A program made the position numbers and the translations under genes. The notes beneath the pieces are model-generated. The model searched no databases and was not told where the DNA came from. It saw only the letters and a program-made list of their open reading frames with translations. From NCBI GenBank assembly GCA_021432605.1, contig MU271149.1, forward strand, positions 186,001-250,000: a stretch of DNA of 64,000 nt. Reading direction: 5' to 3'. Below, piece by piece: positions 32,748 through 44,200 of the stretch (positions within the stretch are counted from its first letter, which is position 1; each line of letters opens with the position of its first letter). The DNA comes from Coniochaeta sp. PMI_546 (lineage: Eukaryota; Ascomycota; Sordariomycetes; Coniochaetales; Coniochaetaceae).

Positions 32748-34855
32748 CTAAGCCTTGGGGGGAGACTTGGCCGTGTCTGCATCGGTGCTGTCCGCGTTCG
32801 CTGGCTTTGTCTGCGGTTCGTCTGTCTCCATTTGGTCGCCATCCACTGCCGCGGCCTCAGTCTTCGTCTTGTCTGCGTTGGCTGGCTCCGAAGCAGCTGC
32901 TGAGGCCTCCACGCCTGCACTGGCCGAAGGAGCAATTGTCTCGGCGGCTGATGCCTTGCTTTCGTCAGCTGGAAGCGATGTTTGGACATCGGTCTCCTCG
33001 TTCTTTACGGTGGCCTCTACCACTGGCTCGCTGGCATCAACCATGTCGATATCGCCGTCGCCGTTGGCCTTGGGCGGCGAATCAGGCTTTGCCGTGTCCT
33101 GAGCCTCGGCAGGAGTGTCGTCAACCATCGTGTCATCAGCCGCCTCGATAGAGTCGGCAGGTACCCCATTGCCATTCCTCACGGGCGTGGCTACACCACT
33201 GTCCATGTCAACATCTGCATGCGGGTTAGGATGGTCGAGAATCGACCGCCTAGTCTTTCCGTTCTTGTAGACGCCGTTGGCCTGCGCCATATCCTCGTCA
33301 TCACTCTCGTAGAGAGCGTCCTCCGGGCGGACGGTGCTCTTCTCCCACTGACGCTGCGTCATGCGGACGTCCTTGTTTTCATCCGCGTCAAGGTCGTCGA
33401 GCTCTGCTTCCTCTTCGTCTGACATGCCGAGTCCCTGCCGTGGAACGTCTTGCATTTGGACGGAGGGCACCGCTGCCGTCCTCTTCAGATTCTCGATGAC
33501 AGCGATCTTGATCTTTTCTAGATACTCGTAGCTGTTGGCGTTCTCCATGTTTGATGATCGGACGTCGAGCTCGTAGTCGGGACCATAATACTACACAAGG
33601 TAGTTAGTAACATGAAACTGGTTGGAGCAGATGCTGAGACGGAAACTTACATCGTAGTACTCGTTGTATGGAAGGGTCGAGTCCATCTCGACACCGACAA
33701 GACGTCCTGTTTCGTATGCCCAAGTGCGGGCCACATTCCGCATTGTGTAGCCACCACCACCGAGAACAAGAGTGGGCAAGCCAAAGCTGCGGACAAAGTT
33801 GACACAGTTGGCGTGGCCGCGCATGCTGAGGTTGAAGCAGCCCAGACGATCGCCCGACAAGCTATCGCCACCGCACTGCAGAACCACCGCCTCGGGTTGG
33901 TAGTACTTCATAACGGCCTCTATGACTGGCTCAAAGATGGTTTCGTACGAGACGTCATCGATACCGTCACGGAGAGGGAAGTTCACGGCGTAGTTCTTGC
34001 CGGAACCAATGCCAATGTCCCTGAGTTCGCCGGTGCCGGGGAAGTATTCGCCGTATTTGTGGAAGGAGACGGTCATGACGCGATCCGTCGTGTAGAACGC
34101 CTCCTCGACACCGTCACCGTGGTGAACATCGATGTCGACGTACAGGACCCGCTTGTTGAATCGTAACAGTTCGATGATCGCAAGCACAATGTCTGAAGCT
34201 GTGTTAGTGGCAGTCCAAATTTCTCGGCATTGCCGAATTCTGAGGTCGAGAGGCTGGCAAGCATACCATTCACGTAGCAGAAACCACTGGCCTCGCTCTT
34301 CTTGGCGTGATGCAGACCACCGGCCCAATTGACAGCAATGTCGCACTTCTTGCGGTTAAGCCTGGCAGCGCCCTCCATCGAGCCTCCAGCGCTGATACCG
34401 CAGAACTCAAAGAGGCCGTCAAAAACGGGACAATCGTCACCGACATTGTATCTTCCTTGCTCACGCATATATGCGTCCATATTGTCCGGAGTGACCTTCG
34501 CCAGGAAGTCGATGTACTCGTCTGTGTGGAACTGGGTCATTTCGGCGAAAACGGCCGGTTTCGCGCGCTACACGGACGGGTCAGCATTGCTGTCTAAGGT
34601 ATCCAACAGAGCCGTGACGAGAAAAGGGGCGATAGAAAGGCTGGCACTCACGTAAATCTCAAGGAACTTGTAGATGTCGTAATTCATCACCAAACTGTGG
34701 GCAAGCCGAATGCGATGAGGCTTCATGGGATGGCCTGTCACGTAGGCATAGTTTCCGATATCAGAGTCGTAAAAGTATGCGACTTTCTTCTTGTCATTGT
34801 TCACGACGTTGTAGAGCGGCCGCGAGCGCTCGACTCCGGCTGGGTCGGTCGGCAT
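32748..34855 (-). CDS. RPD3: Class I histone deacetylase (Rpd3/RpdA)
   Basis: Nuclear zinc deacetylase, catalytic subunit of Rpd3/Sin3-type corepressors; 629 aa in four exons (34855-34652, 34567-34267, 34192-33651, 33590-32748). The frame is open to a GTG at 34876, but ATG 34855 (MPTDPAGVE) is the first Met in the frame. Domain landmarks are [21 protein letters not shown] (catalytic His pair), [11 protein letters not shown] (zinc Asp and His), [28 protein letters not shown] and [13 protein letters not shown]. The last exon encodes a ~250-residue acidic, Ala/Asp/Thr-rich extension typical of filamentous-fungal RpdA and absent from yeast. It shares a 0.7 kb promoter with RPN11, divergently transcribed. 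Confidence 0.96.
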
Positions 34856-35581
34856 CGTAAAAGTTGTCGCAACCACCTCCTACGCAAGAGACGCTCAGAT
34901 GGTAAAGATTTGGGAAGTTAAAGGGGGGATGGTGGACTTCAAAGCAGATAATTCTTGTCAAGTGATAGAAACCTGTACTCTGAGAGTGTATCGCCCTCTT
35001 CGCACACGCGCAAGAGATCAAGAATATCTTGAATGATGATACCTTGGAGTGGGATGGCCTCCAAGTGTAATGGTGTGGAAAAGACCAGAAGGCCGAAGGC
35101 TGGTGGCAGCTCTATTGTTCTTGCACCCCTGCCCCTCCATCTCTACCCGGCACTATGCCCAAACTGGTCTAAGAATAATTAAGTCGTGTCTGCTCATTGG
35201 CTGAAGGGAAGAACTTGAATCTCAACCAATGAGAGTGGAGCTTACTGACGCAAGGCTGCTCTCCCGAGAATCGGCCGGGCAGGGATGCTCGACGGAGTTG
35301 TGGCTAACCAATTCTCACCGCCTTCAGGAAACCGTGTTTACGCCACAGAGGCTGAACTTGGTAAGCTTCAGGCTGCTCTGGAGCTTCGTCAACATTCGCG
35401 CCGTTTCGTCACAAAGCATCTCTCGACCCCATCCAACGAAGCAAACCAAACCAAAACTCGCCATCATCCACACAACGTCCGGACAACTTCTAATACCCTC
35501 GTTTCCTTGTCTTCTTGGCACACTATCTATCCAGACTACTTGCATCGCCATCTAATCCCAGCACCCGTCCGTCATATCACA
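34856..35581. promoter_or_regulatory. Bidirectional promoter RPD3 / RPN11
   Basis: This 726 bp separates two divergent housekeeping starts. No clear TATA box is seen on either side. The segment next to RPN11 is CA/CT-rich (about 35400-35580). Sharing is inferred from arrangement only. Confidence 0.5.
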
Positions 35582-36733
35582 ATGGAGCGCTTTAGGAACA
35601 TGCTCGCGGGTGGCATGGGTGGCATGGGTGCAGCTCCGGGTACTGTATGCAGCATCCTTATCTCGAGTTTGAGCTTGCCCTTGCTTGGCCATAACATGCT
35701 GACCAGACTTCTCTGTAGGATAACAGCAATCTGATCGACAACTCCGAGACGGTCTACATCTCGTCGCTCGCCCTATTGAAGATGCTTCGCCACGGCCGCG
35801 CCGGTGTCCCCATGGAAGTCATGGGTCTCATGCTAGGAGAGTTTGTCGACGACTTCACCGTCCGGGTAGTGGATGTATTCGCCATGCCGCAGAGCGGTAC
35901 GGGCGTCAGTGTCGAAGCTGTCGATCCCGTCTTCCAGATGAAGATGATGGACATGTTACGCCAAACAGGAAGGTATGGAGCTCAACACAATCTGCCCAAG
36001 TTGATTCCTCGCTCTCACCAAGCTAACACTCGTTTCTAACAGGCCCGAGGCCGTCGTTGGCTGGTATCATTCGCATCCTGGCTTCGGCTGCTGGCTCTCC
36101 TCTGTCGACATAAACACTCAACAGAGCTTCGAGCAGCTGACTCCACGTGCCGTCGCCGTTGTCGTAGATCCGATTCAGTCCGTGAAAGGAAAGGTTGTCA
36201 TCGACGCCTTCCGTCTTATAAACCCACAGTCCATGATGCTGGGCCAAGAGCCGCGGCAGAGCACGTCCAATCTGGGACATCTGAACAAGCCTTCCATCCA
36301 AGCACTGATTCACGGCCTCAATCGGCACTACTATTCCATCGGCATCAACTACCGCAAGACCGCGCTCGAGGAGAACATGCTCATGAACCTACACAAGCAG
36401 GTTTGGACCGAAGCCCTGCAGATGGACGACTTCCGGACCGAGGGCCAGAAGAATAAAGACCGCCTTGAGCGGCTAGTCAGCCTAGCTGAGGGCTACGAGA
36501 AGAGGGTGAAGGAGGAGACCGAGCTCACCAAGGAGCAGCTCAAGACGCGCTACGTTGGCAAGGTCGATCCCAAGAAGCATCTCGAGGTTGTGGGTCAGGA
36601 GCTCATCGAGGACAATATTGTTGCCGTCTCGAGACAGATGATCGACAAGGAAGCGACGATGCCGAAGAAGGATGCACCAGCAGACTCTAATGGTCTCACT
36701 GATGACAAGATGGAGGTTGAGGAGGAGCTATGA
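35582..36733 (+). CDS. RPN11: 26S proteasome lid deubiquitinase Rpn11
   Basis: Zinc metalloprotease of the JAMM/MPN+ family that removes ubiquitin chains from substrates entering the proteasome; 335 aa in three exons (35582-35644, 35719-35972, 36043-36733). Exon 1 holds [11 protein letters not shown] and a Gly/Met-rich stretch. The MPN domain starts at [20 protein letters not shown], and the JAMM motif [14 protein letters not shown] lies just after the second intron, with the upstream Glu in [12 protein letters not shown]. The C-terminal helical half ([31 protein letters not shown]) is full length. This is one of the most secure calls in the window. Confidence 0.97.
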
Positions 36734-37733
36734 GACCTTGGGCTGTCCACGGTGTCGGGCTTGTATGATTAGGTGGTCCTGGTAGAGGCATGCGATCTTG
36801 GTCAGGGCATCAATTAGACGGGTAGCCCGGGTACAAAATGCCTCTTTTGCGGCCTATCCTTCCTGCCTCATACCCAAACTACGACTGACTGTGCTGTCCC
36901 TCTGCGATTGCCTCGTTCTTATTCTTAACGTGAATTCGGTCCTTACCAAGTGGTTGGCGACCGGAACGTAAAATTGGGCCAAAGACTACCTCAGAGCTTT
37001 CTATCAGTTCCACCGCGGTTGTCCACACGGCTGCGCCGCTTCACTTGCTCACAGCTTCGGGATCTCTCGTCGGCCCCCACAGACAACACCTCTCAGTACT
37101 GAACATCAGAAGGCCGCTGAGTCTGAGGCCAGACCACCGTGGCACGCATCGATCATGTGGGGGCGAAGGGAAATCGCTGAGCTACATCTTCGTCTTGTAT
37201 TGGCCGGGAGTCTCTATTTAGTACTTGAATGGTCGCGCAAACTAACCTGCTGTCCAAGCAACGCTTCGTCCCTGGAGTGAAACTTACGATGGTCGACAAT
37301 AAGCCTTTGTCCGATAGACTTGTACCTTGCCACATCATACATCTGGCCAAGTCCACAGATCTAACCATGTCAGCCCTAGACTTCAACCAATCCAGTTACA
37401 CCAACGCCGGGACTTGACCATATTCCCCTTTGGGAGAGTTGAAGGATCGCTCTGCAGCATTGGGATCAAAGCGGACTGCGAATCATCAAATGCCAGGAAA
37501 GAAACATCTACAATGTGGGTGGTAAGCGAAGAATTCTGGCGCGTCCTTCTTGAGGGCTGCATGATGCTCAACACACATATATCGTAGAGCTCCCTCGCCT
37601 ATCTTCGAACACCCCCCCCGGATTGAGTAGCAAAACCAGTCATCACTACATGATATCAGGCAGTCCCTCACGTCGTTCTCACCCTCAAACTCAAGGCCAA
37701 TATCAAGCTAGCTCAGTTTCCGATATCTGCATC
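36734..37733. other. Intergenic, no gene recognised
   Basis: This is the 3' flank of RPN11 and upstream sequence of the NTF2-like gene. An 8-C run is at 37611-37618. No supportable gene is seen. Confidence 0.4.
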
Positions 37734-38189
37734 ATGTCCTCATTGCGCGAAACACTCCTCGAATCCGCCCGCGGCTTCATCGAAGCCCACAACGACCACG
37801 ACATCCCCCTCATGCGCTCCTACCTCGCCGGCGAGGGCCGCCACAGCACGCACCCGGAGCCCGTCCGCGGGCCCGTCCGCAACCACGACGAGTACATCGA
37901 GTTCGAGACCTGGGCCAAGTCCATGCTCAAGAAGCACGTCCTCACCGTGCACGACACGGTGGTCGACGAGGTCCAGCGCAGGGTCGTCGTCTTCCTGACC
38001 TCCTACGGAGAGGCGGACGTGGGCGTGCTCGACCTCGAGATGGTCGTCACCCTGACCTTCGCCGAGGACGGGAGGAAGGTGGTCGAGCAGCGCCACTTCT
38101 ACGACAGCAAGAAGATGCTGGACTTCATGGCGCTGAGCAGGCCGATTGGCGAGAACTGGCAGGATCCGGAGGGGAGGGCTGCAGAGTAA
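37734..38189 (+). CDS. Small NTF2/SnoaL-like hypothetical protein
   Basis: An intronless 151-residue protein from the ATG at 37734. The frame runs upstream to 37623, but that extension has a different composition. The layout is an N-terminal helix with a hydrophobic and charged pattern (ETLLESARGFIEAHNDHD), an 'RHSTHPEP' turn and then four beta strands, ending near RHFYDSKKMLDF. This resembles the cone-shaped NTF2/SnoaL-like fold found in many small fungal proteins. Function is unknown; it may bind a small ligand. There is no signal peptide. GC3 is very high, as in other real genes here. Confidence 0.65.
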   Translation: MSSLRETLLESARGFIEAHNDHDIPLMRSYLAGEGRHSTHPEPVRGPVRNHDEYIEFETWAKSMLKKHVLTVHDTVVDEVQRRVVVFLTSYGEADVGVLDLEMVVTLTFAEDGRKVVEQRHFYDSKKMLDFMALSRPIGENWQDPEGRAAE

Positions 38190-38402
38190 GAATTCGGATC
38201 CTGGGGATGGACACTGTGACGACGAGGTTTGAGTTCAAACTGTGGGGTATCATATGCATTTATATCCGAACCCTATTGAACATACAAGTAGCAATTTGCG
38301 CCCTGTCTCTGCTGCACCTAGCCATGTGGCAATTTTGAAGCTGTCAACCCGATAAACAAGGTGTCAAGCGCATTCCCCCCTCCACCAAGAGAAAGCCCTT
38401 CT

Positions 38403-39116
38403 CTAGCATCCGAGGAACCCAGCAACACCAATCGCACCGATCAGACTCCAGACAGCCACGGCCTTGGTGCTGAGGCCAGCGGCGCCCGACTTGGCCGCGC
38501 AGGCGGTCGGGTTCGCCGTCTTCTCCGCGCCGCCGGTGATGGCGACGTCGAATCGGTAGTAGTCCGTGCCCGAGATGGTGGTTGTCGTCGAGGTGCTGGT
38601 CGAGGTCTTGTCTACGGAGCCGCCGACCGTCGCGGAGCAGACGGCGGCGGTGGTGCCCTGCAGACTGCAGGCCTCCTGCAGCGTGGCCTGGACATCGTAG
38701 CCGGCTGTCTTGGTCGAGACAGAGCTGGAGAAGGCATATGTGCTAGGGCCCTCGGTCAGGGTTGCGATCTGGAGTGGACTGTAAGCTGGTGTTTCTACAA
38801 GATAACGAAGGCCGAAGAGCGCAAGGAACAGTGCACTTACCGGAGCGTTGGGACCGCACATCGCGCCGCCGACGGTCGAGGGACCCTTCGTGCAGTGAAT
38901 CGCGTAGACAGTCCGCTCAGAACATGCTTCGACGATGGAGGCGGCGTACTGCATCTTCGGCGACTCGCCGTCTATGAACAGGTTGACGGTACTGCCCGAG
39001 TCATTCCTTGCGACGACCGTCCGGACATCGCTACGTCCCGCCACGGGCGCGCCCAGCTGGAAGGCCTGGAACAGGTCGTGCCCGGCACCGACTGCGGCAA
39101 CTGCGTTGAAACTCAT
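38403..39116 (-). CDS. Secreted, probably GPI-anchored Ser/Thr-rich surface protein
   Basis: A 213-residue protein in two exons (39116-38841 and 38768-38403). The intron (72 bp) has a perfect GTAAGT donor and leaves GPNAP joined to IATLTEGPS. The N-terminus is weakly hydrophobic (MSFNAVAAVGAGHDLFQAF). Paired cysteines occur in EACSERTVYAIHC and at AMC, EAC and AVC. A Ser/Thr tract (TSTSTSTTTTISG) precedes a C-terminal hydrophobic tail (AVAVWSLIGAIGVAGFL), as in GPI-anchored wall proteins. I recall similar unnamed fungal proteins but no assigned function. The intron length is a multiple of three, so its presence is inferred from the splice sites. Confidence 0.7.
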   Translation of the reverse strand: MSFNAVAAVGAGHDLFQAFQLGAPVAGRSDVRTVVARNDSGSTVNLFIDGESPKMQYAASIVEACSERTVYAIHCTKGPSTVGGAMCGPNAPVSALFLALFGLRYLVETPAYSPLQIATLTEGPSTYAFSSSVSTKTAGYDVQATLQEACSLQGTTAAVCSATVGGSVDKTSTSTSTTTTISGTDYYRFDVAITGGAEKTANPTACAAKSGAAGLSTKAVAVWSLIGAIGVAGFLGC

Positions 39117-41277
39117 AGTGACTGAAGGCGTTTGAGGCAGTGAGACGTCCAGCTGTGAGGGTGATCGCGACTCGAGAGCTTGGGAAGATTCTTTGTCACC
39201 ATGTCAGACTCGGCTGTCGCGCTCCTTTAAGTACCTCGACCATCGCGCCGACCATCAAATCTCAATTTGTCTTGGCATGATCCTGCGGAGCGGCTTTGCT
39301 GGTTGCTGCGCCGTACGGTGGACAGTCATCCAGGCATGGCGGCTAAGTGATACGCTGCAAAAAATCGCCTCAACCGAGATGAACACGAGCAGCCTCGGTC
39401 AATGGGGGTTGAGTCAAAGGCCTAGGGTAACCATAAAGCTACACGGCTGCCTAACTTGTCCTAAACATGGTCAGCACGGATCGCCAGCTGAAGAAGCCGG
39501 GGGGGAGGAAGCGAAAAACGACGTCAGAAGTTACCATAGTCGGGGCAGTGTGGACGATCGGTCAATGGTCTGTGTAACCGCAGCCCTACGGCATAGTAGA
39601 GTGATCACAGTTGCCTGCGCTGGACCGTTGGTTCGTCAGGTCTGCCAATTCCGCCCCCAAAAAAAGCCAGGTTCCCGGCGGGTCTACCTTGGCCATTTCA
39701 GGAAGCTCGGTGATCCAGGACAGCAATTCGGAGATTGGCTGCCATGAAAAACGTTCCTTGGGGCCTTGGCGACTGCTATTTTGAACGTCTATGCGACCAA
39801 CAAGGGCAATGAGACGACAGGATTGGTCAGAATCAAAATAAGGATACAGAAACGAGTTGAAGCAGCTGAACGTGCATGGCCGAGCACAAGACATCCCACA
39901 GCTGCAATATTGACACAATTATACCTCCTCGAGTTTATGCTGCTCAGAAGAGTCCTTTTTGGTACAACGCTCAGCGGTGTTGCGTTACAAGCACCTCTCC
40001 CCGCAAGCCGGCGATGGTCTTGGCAACGGTGTTGCTGCTCATGCACTTGTTGGATGCGTCGATGAGCGGCATACAACAGGCAAAAACACGCGATGCGTCA
40101 CGCGTGAGTTGCTTGAGCCAGTCTATCCAGGTAGATCTCTTCATTTGCGAGGAAGATATCGACCAAGTGCCGTTCTCGCGTGATTTGTCCAGCGCGTGTC
40201 ACAGTGGAACGCTGCGAACTAACTGTCGTGGCGCTACGCACGAAACTACCTGATGCGCATGCCATATTGCCGTCGTCCTACTTTTGGCTCCATGTATCTG
40301 AGATCTACTCCAAGGCAAGCAAATGCATTCGACCACCCGCCGCCTACCGGTACGCCCGGTGACTGTCGATTGCCCTACGGAGCGATAGCAGCATTGTGAA
40401 TCATGAGAGAGGCAAGGCTCCGACCCGCCCTGGGTACGATAGAGCGAGATCGACCACAATAAAGTGGATCTGTAGATTGGAAACGGTTACTTACATGAAT
40501 GCCAAGAATGCCCATTGCCCGACCCTGCTATCTGGGCTGTACCACCGCTGTAGCGTGTAGTATAGAGCGGACTTCGCAGATCCTGTGGAGGCTCCTCTTA
40601 CCTTTCACAACAAGCAGCTTAGATGATGCTGTGCTAATGCTTACAACAGGTGCTTTTCGCTGCTGAAGCTGCCGCAGTTTAGTCGAGAAGAGACGGTCTT
40701 CTAAGGTGATGTTAGTATTCAGTTTGACGGCTCCGCTTCCTTCCATGTTGAGCGCCTAGATGCCCATGCATTGTCATGTGTAGGCGGTGCTCGTTCAGGA
40801 ACATCTACACCGCGGCTTAACTGATAATCAGGCACCAAATGTCTCAGACGGTGTCGCTTGGAACCACAGAGGTCGTCGATAGACGTTGGCCGCATGGTGT
40901 AACAACTATTGCAGAGCCGGGGGTTACGGTGGCATATTGGCCAATAGCCTGGGGGCGGCCTCTAACTATGTGTGTGCAAAGTGTTCGCATTGGCCTGTGA
41001 CTATCTGGGGCGGTGACCGCTGAATGATCAGTGGTCGGGATGAGGTCTTGTACGATGCAACGCATCGTGAAGCCACCCGCTCAGGGGCAAGGCTCGCTAT
41101 TCCGGTAGCGGAAGATGGTGTCGTTCTTCACACTCGCACAAGTACTTGACAACGGCAATTTCAAGAACATGACCTTCGACACAATGTCTAGTCCTTGCTA
41201 AATCCACGCGGCAACGCACACTCTGTCAATTTCAAAGTACGCTCGACCTTTTGTCTCATTCTCCCCATTGTCCCAGT
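39117..41277. other. 2.2 kb gene-poor stretch
   Basis: I find no domain, intron-exon pattern or RNA gene here. Frames are short and disordered on both strands, with mixed base composition. The last 50 bp before 41278 look like a leader (C/T-rich). It separates the conserved left part from the kinase/HET region and may contain decayed sequence I cannot identify. Confidence 0.35.
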
Positions 41278-44200
41278 ATGCCGATGCTGGAGAATATTGC
41301 ACACAACTACGCAAAGGGTGTCTTTGATGCCACAGCCCAGTACTTCCTCCCCGAAGGTAAAATCGAGAGCCTCGTCACTGCACTTGCTATCAAAAAAGAG
41401 GCTCCTAAGCTTTCGGACGACATCATCCGATGGATCCTAAAGGATGCGAAGAGGCTCTTTGTAATTGGTCTGAAAAGCCTACATAGTAATCCGGATCTCC
41501 TAAAGCCTGCTTTGGAACGATTCAAGGAGATCAAATTTGATGATTCATCCATTCCAATCACCAGTGAGCCGCCTGAAGATAACGAGGACGACGAGACGGA
41601 CACGTCTGATAAGCAGATTTGGGAATCCTTTGGTTGCAAGGGGGTTTGGGGACGTCAACACCTCATTGCATTCCACCAGGAGCAATGGAAATATTTTGCA
41701 CCAGTATTTGAAGATGGGATTTTCCACTACGAACTTTCCGCACATCACATCCTCCCAGTGACTTGGAAACACAAACTAGCCCACGAAGGTGGTTTTGCCA
41801 CAGTCCACAAGGTTGAGATGCACGAGGCGCACCAGAGAATTGGCCCGAAGGGTGGCAAGGGGCCATACAAGACCGTCAGTAGAGAGACAATTTGGCCGCC
41901 CTGATTCTGAGCGTTCCAGATACTTACGCCTTATCACAGCTCGCCATCAAGGCAATCCTACTCGGCCACTCGTCGAGCACGACTGATGAGATATGGGAGA
42001 GAGAGGCAAAAGCCCTCTCTGACACAAACACTATTGACGACAAACACATCATTAAATGTCTGGCTGCGATACGAAGGGGCGAGGATCGCTACTTTGTGTT
42101 TCCGTGGGCCGATGGAGGGACTCTTCGAGATTACTGGAACGAGTCCCCGCAGCATTCCAGAAGGCCCAACGTGATCAAAGAAGCCGTCGAACAGCTCCAT
42201 GGTCTTGCCAATGCCCTGGTAAAATTGCACAACTTCAAGGAGGAGTTAACACCGAGCTCCCAGAAATCTATGCCACATCCAGTCACAGTTTCCGAACCTG
42301 ACAGCGATGGAGGCGCAGTCAGCGTCCAGAGCCCGGACCATGAAGTCGGAGGTGGGCTTCGACATGGGGATTTGAAGCCGGAGAACATTCTTAGGTTCAT
42401 TGAGGACGAGACCGACCAGGACTCTGAGCTGTGTACTCTCAAGATTGCCGATATGGGTCTTGCAAAGCGGCATATATTGGCCACACGGGACCGCCACGGC
42501 GCTACAACTACGATCTACGCGAGCCGACAGTACGAATCACCGGAGCGCGACAGGACCGAGCCATTATCACGGCTGTACGATGTTTGGTCGATGGGTTGCA
42601 TTTCTCTGGATTACATCATCTGGATTCTCTACGGAAACGACGAGCTCACGAGGTTCAACGACGAGATTAAGAGCCGCAGCCAGATCCCTCGCTACTTCCA
42701 CATCCCGGATGGGGAAGGTGCGGCCATCATCAGCCCGGGCGTCCAACGTTGGATGGAGTTCATTCGAACCCACGACCCAGAGTGCCAAAGAGGGAAGGAG
42801 TCGGCAATCAAGGACCTCCTCCACATTATCCAGACACAACTCCTCGTCCCTTCCAAATCCAAGGGGCCGACGCGAGCAAAGGCCTCGCAATTCCGCGAAG
42901 AGCTTGGTAAAATCATGGCCAAGATGAAGAAGGCCGAGCAAGATGGTCATGCTTACGCTCTAATTGCCCCGAATCTAGACATCATCGAGAAAGTTCCGCC
43001 CTCGGAGAAGCTTCTGACTCCAGGTGCAGCCATTCATCACGATAGGTCCTTTCAGGATGTAAGTTGATATCACACCGTGGTTTGACTTCCCCGCAGTCCC
43101 AGAGCATCGCTAATCTTGCCTTTGGCAGTATGTGAGTCGAACCAAGTCGGACCATACAAATACAGCGAGTGGCTGACAAGATCATAGGCTGTACGTATAT
43201 GTTTGATGCTTCAATTAGGTCTGGTTGTGTGAACAGCGTTAACCCAGGGCGTAATTTCATACATGACAGGTTGTAAGTTCAACCAGCCTTTGACTTTAAG
43301 CAGCCGGATCGGTCGAGGGTTAAGCTCAGCTAACTTGGGTATAATTAATCAGCCTGTGCGCGAAACCTTTCGTTGCTAACAAATTCATAACATGCACTTT
43401 ACTCTAATCTGTTGTTGCTTTGATAATAGGATGATCAATGGTACTTCCCAATCGACAACGACTTTACTCGACAGTCTGAAGCTACGAACCTCATTAAAAT
43501 CCTCACGCCGAAGGTGGATTTGGCTCATCTTTGTGATCGATGCCGCCATCTCAGTTTCTGGACAGCGAACTTCAGCTTTGTCCAAGACAAGGCCTCGGAT
43601 TTGGAATCGAAGACGAAATGCGAGTTTTGTCAGATGCTATGGGGCATTTGCAAAGCCAACACGGTCGACAAGAATGCCAGACTCGTGTTCAGCCGCGACA
43701 AGTCTGTTGTGAAGATGGAAGTGGATCTTAATTCTAAGTCTTGGTCGAGAATGGGGAATCACCCTTCATCTATCGCCGCGACTCAACGTTTGAGCGGCAT
43801 CCTTCAGGGTAGAGATCCCGTTATATCACTTTTGCGAGACCGAGGTGAATACATTCTCACTGCGTGGCTCAAAGCTGATGGCTGATGGACTCCCCAGCCT
43901 TGAAACTAGACTCGATCCAGATAGGACTTCCCCGGCTCCCATTGCTTCAAAACGGTCCTGATGGCAGACCGAAGGAGTTCTTCGAGCTTATTCGGCTGTG
44001 GCTTCAAGACTGTGACGAAAAGCACTTTGCCTGTCGGGGCACATCAACAACTCGGTTGCCCACTCGACTTATCCATGTCGGGAAATCTAAAAACGACAAA
44101 ATCACCCTGTATGAGACGACAGAGGACGATCAAATACAGCATAAGCGATTTGGACCCAACAAGTACAGCTATGTCGCTCTGTCTCATCGTTGGGGAGATA

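Noticed and set aside
32669-33151. Plus-strand frames opposite the RPD3 tail
   Set aside because: They are antisense of the Ala/Asp/Thr-rich extension, so open by composition only.
43392-43712. Independent start for the HET gene in another frame
   Set aside because: That frame is a shadow. The HET frame has no ATG before the Cys-pair motif, so a fusion through splicing fits better.
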